A model generated the notes under the pieces. The model had not been told where the DNA came from. It saw only the letters and a list, made by a program, of their open reading frames with translations, and searched no databases. From Diabrotica undecimpunctata (taxonomy: Eukaryota > Arthropoda > Insecta > Coleoptera > Chrysomelidae), in contig NC_092810.1 in NCBI RefSeq assembly GCF_040954645.1, positions 68,942,660-69,006,659 on the forward strand: 64,000 nucleotides of DNA, written 5' to 3'. Of this stretch, positions 56,691-64,000 are shown in pieces (position 1 is the stretch's first letter; each line of letters begins with the position of its first letter). Position numbers and translations under genes: made by a program.

Positions 56691-57940
56691 AATCTATTTT
56701 CAGAACAAGGAGTTTTGTTCGGTTCTCTTAATGAGTTGTCAGGTTTCGCATCCATATAGTACAACACTTTTAAAAATTGTTCTGAAGCTATTTTCTTCTG
56801 GCATCTTATAGTAAATACTGTTTGAATGGGAATAAGCCAGAATTAAAGTTTAAAATAAGTTTATTGAACTTTCAATTTCCACTTCGGAAATCGTTCTCAA
56901 TATACAAACATTAATGTATTTATTTATTTATATAATAATTTATTTTAATTAATGTATTTTGAGAACGATTTCCGAAGTGGAAATTCAAACGTCAATAAAC
57001 TTATTTTAAACTTTATTGTGGCTTATTCCTATTAAAACAGTCATTTATTTTAAAAATACTGTTAAATAGCTGTATGTTTTTCTGTTTAGAGATAGTTTTT
57101 GACCAGAGCAGTGAGTTTGCGGCGCCTATTATTATTTTTCCTTTTACGATTCGTTCGATACGCCCCCAAATAGATATACTCGGTATACGACGAAGTTACA
57201 TTTCTATCTTCTAAGTATAGTTAACCGTTTTCAGCTCCTCCTTTGCACATGTACTTCGTTTTTGTTGAGTTAACATAAGTCCATTGCTGATCTCTCGTAT
57301 TAGTCCTGTGCGATGACTACTTGGAGAAATGAAGCGTATATAGGGTTGTTTCGTTGTTTAAAGATATACCCATTCCAGAACATGATCTCCTCCATTTCTT
57401 CAGTGCCTCACTCAGATAGATTTTGAAGAGTGTTGGAGATAAACTGCAGCCTTGCGATAGTCCCTTATTTACCCCAAAATTCTCAACTGGTTGTTAATCT
57501 TTATTTTTGATCGAAAATCGCTGTATAATCGTTGTATTGCTTTCATAAGTGTAATATTAATAGATGAGCTTTCCAGTACTTGTCATAGTCTACATAGGGG
57601 TATTGTATCATAAGCTTTTGTCAAGTCTACTAATTATAATAGATGAGCTGGTCTATTAGCCATTATTTTTTCATTTAGCTGTAGTCCATATTCGTTTTCG
57701 ACTAGGGTTTCGATAACTTTTCCGTACAATCTACTGAGAGGACTGATGACTGAGATGCAGCGGCAGCTTTTGCAGTCTGCTTAATCGCCTTTTTTATGGA
57801 TCGGTGTAATCCATCTTACTTTCCAGCTGTCAGGTACATTATCTCCGTTTAGTTATCTATTAAAAGGTCTTCTTAGCATCTTAACAAGCGTTAGTGTTCC
57901 ATTTTTAAAAGTTCAGCGGAGATTCCTTCTGGTTCATGGG
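56691..57940 (-). mobile_element. Decayed RTE-like LINE, minus strand, split by a foldback insertion
   Basis: Minus-strand words on both sides of the foldback element belong to one LINE: upstream (57360-57930) DNVPDSWKVRWITPIHKKGD, CISVISPLSRLYGKVIETLV and GCSLSPTLFKIYLSEALKKW; then KTKYMCKGG and YTEYIYLGAYRTNRKRKN near 57120-57290; and FRTIFKSVVLYGCET near 56750-56790. Heavily interrupted by stops. Confidence 0.65.
56817..57043. mobile_element. Foldback/MITE-like element
   Basis: Two ~95-bp arms are inverted copies: the left arm has GGAATAAGCCAGAATTAAAG, AAAATAAGTTTATTGA and TTCCACTTCGGAAATCGTTC; the right arm has the reverse complements. They are separated by a short AT-rich centre near 56925-56945. 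No coding capacity. Inserted in a minus-strand LINE. Confidence 0.9.
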
Positions 57941-58572
57941 CTCTTTTATTTTTTATGGTTTTGGAGATATTCATGTTGGAGATATTCTGGTCTGAACTGT
58001 TCTTTTGTGAATCAGAGAATGAGAGAATCATTCTCTCTCCTGTTGCCGACAAGAATGTAGCTTCGACCAATTTTAAATAATTTTAAACGGTTTGTCCTTG
58101 TTTAGTGTAGTGTTTGTACAGTTTTATGTTTAATGTTATGTTTATTACATTCTGCACTTGTTGGATAGCCCAAAATTGACGAAATGCCCCTGATGATGCT
58201 TTTGATAGCGAAAGTACTTGGGTAAGATTAAATTAAGAAAAGTGTGCTCGATATCTGCCTTTCATTTTATCAAAGTTCATTTATTCGAGCATTCAACCTT
58301 ATATAAATTTAAACTCCAAGAATAGTCATCACCATTTCCAGGAATTTAGTGTCTAAATTTTTGATACTTAACTTATACAACGTTGTTTAGTTTTAGCGTG
58401 TTACCTGCGGAAAAGTCGACCGTCAACTAAATAATTTGCACAATAATATTGCACAAAATGTTTTCTATCAGCCATATTATTAGGCATTTTTTTAATATAC
58501 TTGTTTGGGAATCTCCTAACGTTACTTAATATTATAAAATTGATAAATTCTTATTAAAATTTTAATTCCTAC
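57941..58572. other. GIPC intron, no gene recognised
   Basis: No coding signal. A segment near 58140-58240 (GCCCAAAATTGACGAAATGC) may be part of a dispersed repeat. Confidence 0.45.
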
Positions 58573-58669
58573 CTTTTTTATGAGCAAATATAAAATCTTC
58601 TAATCCTATTTGACCCCCTAACAGTTTCTTCATGTCCACTTTATAGGTATTTAAGGTACAAAATAATAT
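58573..58669 (-). CDS. GIPC: GIPC exon: end of GH1 domain
   Basis: Acceptor TTTTTGTTACAG, then [20 protein letters not shown] and [12 protein letters not shown], ending in G before donor GTAGGAATT. The [27 protein letters not shown] motif is the most conserved part of the GIPC GH1 region, which mediates dimerisation. Begins in phase 0; the next upstream exon is not found. Confidence 0.94.
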
Positions 58670-59680
58670 CTGTAACAAAAAGCAACGAGTTAGCTATTGA
58701 ACAAATAAGCGGAAGATATGTTTGATTAATTATTATTTATGACAGCATCAACTGCATGATGGCACGAGGTGAATGAACCATGTTAAATGAAATTAACACA
58801 TGGTAATACAGAAACAGCTATAAAAAAACGTTTATTAGTAGGTGTTTATTGTAACATAAAAGATCTAACACGCGGTTTTAATTATAAATGCTTTCTTATT
58901 TTGATTTGTAACAATTTGCAACACATGTATAGAAGATGGAGGTATGTAGAGCGTGACTTTACTTGTATAGCATTGCATTTAACAAACATTTTAAAGCGCG
59001 AACTTTATCAATAACTTATTAATAATATTTGGAGATAATCATGTTGTCTCCAACTCCGAATAACACCATTTTCGGTTTTTGGGATAATTTAGAACAAAAA
59101 ACAAGTATATTATTAAAAAAACTTTTATTTTTGTAAAAAAAACTATCTAAATATTTTAATACAAACACTTTAATGTTTTTTGATATTGCATAGGTACAGA
59201 AAAGATATTTTACACGTCACGAAGCTCTTGACTTATGTGAAACGTAGCTGCAATATTCTTGGAATTAACTAGAAAGACAGTTAATATGAATTCAAGCGAA
59301 GTTAAAGTTAGCGTCAAGGTAATCCAAAATAACACGTAGTAAACCACTGAATAACATTCATATTACAACAAATTTTTGATTTGATTTGGTTACTTGATGG
59401 AAAAATAATTTCATAGTTTATGTTATACATTTCTGTTGGCAGCTGTTTGAAAGTTTTTTTGAAGTTATGGCTAAATTTTGATTTACTTTTACCACCATAT
59501 TGCACGCTTTTTTCCTTTAGGTAGGTAGATATGATTATTTCATTTATTAAAACTGATTTTCTTTTAATATAAATAGTCTTTAACACCCGTTACTTCATAA
59601 GGAAAATTCTAATCTCTGCGCCAAGATCGAAGCACTGCTAAGCAGAATTAGAACAGTGGTTTGATGACAAGTTGTCTATA
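58670..59680. other. No gene recognised
   Basis: AT-rich sequence upstream (in gene sense) of the first visible GIPC exon. I looked for the missing GH1 start (a FTNVRELYxKIAE-like stretch) on the minus strand and did not find it. Confidence 0.5.
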
Positions 59681-59689
59681 CCTGTCACA

Positions 59690-60300
59690 AAATATCGTGA
59701 ACACTTCACAATAATATGTAGCGAGTTACATGCAAAAATAGAAGTGAAAATCGATCCAGCTGAAATAGAACTTCGACAATTTTGCACACCGGTAGAAACA
59801 AAAGGGACGAAATACTCTTAAATTTCATGTTGGAAATTAATATATTATATAACAAATGAACAGCTTTTTCTTTCAGCAGATACATAGAAGATGGACTTGA
59901 AGGAGCCAAGATGGTAAAACCATAAACAGGATATACTTTATCACCACGGACAAAAAACATATATTATGCAATTAAAGACGTTATAGTCTTAGTAAAGAGA
60001 TCATCAAATGGTCCGAACTAGGCTAAAAATAAATACAAAACAAGAAATACACAAAATAATAAAAATAAACAAATTTAAACCCTGCGTACAGTACAATGAG
60101 AAATTTTCCATAGAAATTGTTAAAAGTTATAGGGAGATGAAATAGCATCACCACGAGATAACCAGATATCTGATTAAAAGAGTAAGCTTATGATAAGCAG
60201 CGTTCGGAAAAATCTGAGATACATAAAAAAATTTAATCAATTGAGGATTGAAACCATCCGATTTATAGAGAAAAACACTTTTTGAGTAGTATGGACCTCG
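59690..60300 (+). pseudogene. RTE-like LINE endonuclease fragment
   Basis: Plus-strand words HTGRNKRDEILLNFMLEINI, AFSFQQIHRRWT, DGKTINRIYFI and TDKKHI, then AIKDVIVLVK-like sequence follow the C-terminal half of LINE endonucleases (TGRNxRGxxLLxFAxxxNL, NTFFxxxxxRxWTWxSPDGKT). Stops and small indels throughout. Confidence 0.6.
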
Positions 60301-61464
60301 ATAACAAGAACCTATATGTTTCGAGCAGTCGATTTTTTGGACTTAATTAGTTATTAACAAATTTAGGTGAAAAACGGACAAATTTCGCTTTTTTGGCTAT
60401 CAGCAAAAAGTGAAGGATTTGAAACAAATTTGGGAGTAAAAAACTTCAGCGTTTTTAAATGTTTCTATCCTTATTTGTTTCTTAGAAAATTGCAAAATAA
60501 GTCAGAAATTTCGGATTTTTAATTCCTTTTTAATCTCCAATTCCCAAATTAAGTTTTTTTGCTACAGTATTATAGTTACAATAATTTTATGGGTGTCTTA
60601 TGAAAGATTTATTTTATCAATATTATTAAAAAACACAATTTTAACTATAGCAAAATTATTTTGCAAAAATATGTCGATTTTTTACTTACAAACAATAATA
60701 ACTGTTTAACCATTGCCCACAAGAAAATGATTTTTTCATATTTGAAAAGTTTGTATTTTTTACAAATTTAAAATAAAGAAAAACATGTCCTACGGCAATT
60801 TGTAAGGTAAGGTTGCTGTAAAAAAATTTACAGCAGTTTTGTTTATCATAAATAGAATATCTAATTAGCATCATTTGAAAGAACATACTTTAAAGCTTTA
60901 CTGTGCCAAATTTGAAAAAGGTTGCCTTCAACGAAAATGTTTACAAAGCTTCAAAATGTGGTCCTAAAAAACGGCTGGCTTTGAAACTATAGGGGGCTTT
61001 GAACGGGGAATGAGCTGTTAACTGTTTGGTTCTTGTTTATGGATTTCGAAGATTCTTTTTTTAATTCGTATGTACTTTTTGCGTACACTACGAATATGTA
61101 TTGTTTAAATAAATAAATTGTTAAATAAAACATCTAATTTGTTTAAACAATTTTTTTCAATTTTTTAAAAAATTTTTAAAAGAAATATTTGAGGTAATTT
61201 TTTTTGTGAAACAAATATTTATGATTAATATATGCTTCTTTAATAAACTTCATAAATAATATATTTGCAATAGATTTTATGAAAAAACAAATTATCCTAT
61301 TCAATTATTTCTGAAAATATTATCGGCTTATGTATTTCTTTGAAAATAAAAAAATCTTAAACTAAGTTTTATAGTATAAGGAAATATACCGTAACATAAT
61401 TATTTTTATTAAATTTTATTCATATAATTTACAAAATGTATACATATGTATCCTTACTATATTT

Positions 61465-61465
<1 letters not shown>
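60301..61465. other. AT-rich DNA without recognisable gene
   Basis: No coding signal on either strand; many poly-T and poly-A runs. Confidence 0.5.
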
Positions 61466-61469
<4 letters not shown>

Positions 61470-61510
<41 letters not shown>

Positions 61511-61516
61511 TATATT

Positions 61517-61588
<72 letters not shown>

Positions 61589-61610
61589 ATATATATATAT
61601 ATATAAATTA
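61470..61610. repeat. Imperfect (TA)n microsatellite
   Basis: About 140 bp of TA units with a few interruptions (ataaatatatttatat, atatctat). Confidence 0.95.
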
Positions 61611-61650
61611 TATAATTTATATATTATTTCCTGACCGTGAATATTAAAAT

Positions 61651-62200
61651 AGAAACTTTTTTATTTCCTGGGTTATTTAAATTTTGCTTAAACGTTTCGG
61701 CAAATTTTCAATAAGCACTTTATTGAACTTTAAACTATACGTTTTACAATTAAATTTCATGTTTACACTTTTTAAAAAGTTTAACATGGATTAAAAATTG
61801 TTATCTGACATTGATAGATGACATCTGGCAGATATCTTAAAATAGGAGTGGTTCAGGGTCGTATCTTAAAACGGATTTTGGAAAAAGAACAAAATTACAA
61901 CAAAAGATGCATATTGGAGATGATTCACATAAAAAAGATCCGAATTCCATTAATAAAAGACTGACGAAAGATCTTTCCAATATGTATCATAATAAATTAA
62001 GTTGTGTTTTTAAATGCACTATGGCAGATATTTAAGATACAACCCTGAACCACTCCTATTTTAACATATCTGCCAGATGTCAATGTGATAAGTTCAATAA
62101 AGTGCTTATTGAAAATGGCAAATTTGCCGAAAAGTTTAAGCAAAATTTAAATAGATTTATTTACATCAGACCGACAAACCCAGGAAATAAAAAAGTTTCT
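61651..62200. mobile_element. Second foldback/MITE-like element
   Basis: Left arm 61651-61871 and right arm about 62031-62200 are inverted copies with small gaps. Shared words read outward-in are AGAAACTTTTTTATTTCCTG, TAAATTTTGCTTAAAC, TTCAATAAGCACTTTATTGA, CATCTGGCAGATAT and AAAATAGGAGTGGTTCAGGG. The ~160-bp centre has no coding sequence. Adjacent on the right to a mariner-like element. Confidence 0.88.
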
Positions 62201-62212
62201 ATTTATATACAT

Positions 62213-64000
62213 ATATACAGTGAACGGCTAAATTATGGAATATTATCATTATTTCGAGAACCGTCGAGTTTTGAGGGAAATCCCGAAAAAGATCGATTTT
62301 TGTTATAAAATGCCCATGTTATAACGTACATGGAGTAGGAATGATGTCACCGGTGTAGGTGTAGTGACGTAATGGTTAATTTTTTTAAATAGAAATCGCT
62401 ATAATGCGACACCTCATTTAAACGAGAATTTAATTCTCTATTTAACGACATTACATTTTTAACTAAAATATTTTTTAAAGGTACAAAAACAATTTTTTTT
62501 AATTTAAATTCAACTAAATTACAACTAATGATTTAAAGTAACCAAATTATGCATAATAATTATTTTAAATTAAATGTTTGAAATGCCATCCATCGGTTTC
62601 TTGACAATATGCGAATCTACGGACACATTCATCAAGTACATTGCGGATGACTTCTGGAGTAATTAGACTTATTTCATGCCTAATTCTATATTTCAAGTTC
62701 TGTAAGTTTTGGGGTCTATTGACATAAGTTGTTGATTTTATGTAACCTCACAGGAAAAAGTCTAGAGGTGTTAGATCTGGCGACCTTGCTGGACACTCTA
62801 TAAAACCTCGTCTTCCGATCCGCCTCCTGGGAAAGCAATGATTTAAAAATTGACGTACTTCACGTGCGTAATGCGAAGGGGCTCCATCTTATTGAAACCA
62901 GATATTTTCACTTATAGGTAAATTTGAATTATTGGCATTTGCATACATGTTAGCAAGGACAGGTATAAGTTGATTTCTCAAAAAAGTTAAATAACGTTCT
63001 CCTGTTAGATTTTCTTCAAAGAAAAAAGGGCTAATGATTCACGGTACCATGTATAAAAAATGTGGCTTCACGGGAAAAAAGGATTTGATTAATGAAATGT
63101 GGATTGCGGATACATAAATCCTGCATAATTTCAGAAAATTGAAGCCAGCGATCGGGATCGTCGTCATTTAAAATACGTAATACCGATCTTTGGGAAAATC
63201 CAGCATATTCACCCATTTGTGTTGAACTACTATGAGGATTGTCATGTACATTTAATAAAATATCAAGTTTCACATTGTCTTCAATTTTAGGACGCCCAGC
63301 GTTTAGAATATGTTTAACGTGCCCAGTTTCTCCAAATTTTCGGACTATTTTACTGTTATTGGCTGATGGGTCTGTCTGGATATTTTGCGTTGAATAAATT
63401 GCATACCATGTTCTTTTTTTAACTTCGCATCCGCTAAGAATTAATATTTATATGCGTTGTGTTTCATTTAAGTGAGCCATAATTTAGTATTCAAAAGTAA
63501 AAATTACAATTGACAACTGATGACAATTCACAAAATATGCCACTATCACTTGCTTGAATTAACATTTGACAAAAAGTTTCAGTGTTTATGAGATAACTTT
63601 TTGTGTCCATTATTATTTTTACTTATTTTTGCTGTTTTAAGTATTTACTTTAGAAAGTCATGGCAGGAACCGATGGATGGCCTTTCGAACATTTAATTTA
63701 AAATAATTGTTATGCATAATTTGGTTACTTTAAAGTACATTATGAATAAAATCGTTAGTTGTAATTTAATTGAATTTAAATTAAAAAAAATAATAATATT
63801 TTTGTACCCTTAAAAAAATATTTTAGTTAAAAATGTTTTATGTCTTTATGTCTTTATGAATACATGTCTTTAAATAGAGAATTAAATTCTCCTTTAAATA
63901 AGGTGACGCATTATTCCAATTTCTATTTAAAAAAAATTAACGGTTATGTCACTACACCCACACCGGTGACGTCATCAATACTCCATGTACGTTATAAGAT
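62213..64000 (-). mobile_element. Mariner/Tc1-superfamily element with very long TIRs, cut by window end
   Basis: From CAGTGAACGGCTAAATTATG near 62213 to about 62603 the sequence recurs inverted at 63657-64000. Shared words: ATAACGTACATGGAGTA, GTGTAGTGACGTAA / TTATGTCACTACAC, AGAGAATTAAATTCTC, CAAATTATGCATAA and CCATCCATCGGTTTC. By comparison about 100 bp of the right TIR should lie beyond 64000. Between the TIRs lies one minus-strand transposase. TIRs of ~390 bp are long for this superfamily. Confidence 0.85.
62565..63480 (-). pseudogene. Transposase of the long-TIR element (DDE type, degenerate)
   Basis: ATG at 63478-63480 starts MAHLNETQRI followed by a stop; homology continues in shifted frames: IVRKFGETGHVKHILNAGRP, frame 63031-63273 with KLDILLNVHDNPHSSSTQMG, QRSVLRILNDDDPDRWLQFS and FINQILFSREATFFIHG (expected aspartate position in the S-D-E-A-T-F word is arginine). 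After a stop it reads NLTGERYLTFLRNQLIPVLA, ENIWFQ-stop-DGAPSHYAREV (second aspartate) and RSPDLTPLDFFL, then a YCQETDGWHFKH end at 62565. The layout is that of mariner-like DDE transposases widespread in insects. Inactive. Confidence 0.82.

Larger units (their letters stand above)
34475..58669 (-). other. GIPC: GIPC-family gene, four 3' coding exons and three introns
   Basis: Coding exons at 58573-58669, 54927-55060, 48701-48949 and 34475-34711 join in frame (97 + 134 + 249 + 237 bp, 238 codons plus stop). Every junction has GT at the donor and AG at the acceptor. Introns measure 3512, 5977 and 13989 bp and contain LINEs, a BEL/Pao element, a Tc1 element, a solo LTR and satellites on both strands. 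GIPC proteins are cytosolic PDZ adaptors that link receptor tails to myosin VI on endosomes; the Drosophila homologue is kermit. The first ~95 residues (N-terminus and first part of GH1) are not found up to 64000. I infer an active gene from the absence of lesions in all four exons. Confidence 0.92.

Noticed and set aside
61446..61634. IYIYIY-type plus-strand frame
   Set aside because: Translation of the (TA)n repeat only.
58670..64000. Possible upstream GIPC exon for the GH1 start
   Set aside because: I searched the minus strand by eye for a FTNVRELYxKIAE-like stretch with splice sites and found none; it may lie beyond the window.

Overview
The window looks like a repeat-dominated, AT-rich stretch of an insect nuclear genome. 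A beetle with a large genome, of the leaf-beetle or rootworm kind, is my best guess, but that is inference from TE content and protein flavour only. There is no operon structure, and I see no tRNA, rRNA or CRISPR array. Almost every open reading frame is a decayed piece of a transposable element.

One host gene is recognisable. Four minus-strand coding exons (58573-58669, 54927-55060, 48701-48949, 34475-34711) encode the C-terminal 238 residues of a GIPC-family adaptor (GH1 end, PDZ, GH2; Drosophila kermit). Splice sites and phases match, and introns of about 3.5, 6.0 and 14.0 kb are filled with transposons. The 5' exons are not seen and probably lie beyond position 64000. A truncated, intronless VDAC/porin pseudogene lies just downstream of the GIPC gene at 31660-32204.

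Layout. 1-2.5 kb: no genes. 2.5-7.1 kb: a decayed Ty3/Gypsy element (Gypsy A) split by RTE-like LINE fragments. 7.1-16.1 kb: several LINE fragments of RTE and Jockey/CR1-like type, an old LTR and a solo LTR. 16.4-17.9 kb: two Tc1/mariner-type transposase remnants. 19.7-22.8 kb: a candidate solo LTR and LINE fragments. 23.07-29.04 kb: a Gypsy element (Gypsy B) with both LTRs and a 4-bp target duplication. 30.3-34.2 kb: LINEs and the VDAC pseudogene. 34.5-58.7 kb: the GIPC gene, whose introns hold a palindromic minisatellite, a Tc1 element with TIRs, a LINE between direct repeats, a solo LTR, a Jockey-like LINE, a truncated BEL/Pao element and RTE fragments with a foldback insertion. 59.7-64 kb: a LINE endonuclease fragment, a second foldback element and a mariner-like element with very long TIRs that runs off the end.

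The most interesting object is Gypsy B. Its Gag starts with a SAP-like motif and an 11-residue-repeat coiled coil. After the integrase GPY/F region its pol ends in a macrodomain of the ADP-ribose-binding type and a C-x7-C-x5-C-x3-H zinc finger. Neither is a standard Gypsy pol module. This copy is dead (stops, frameshifts, three internal deletions), but the architecture suggests a family carrying an accessory ADP-ribose-related module.
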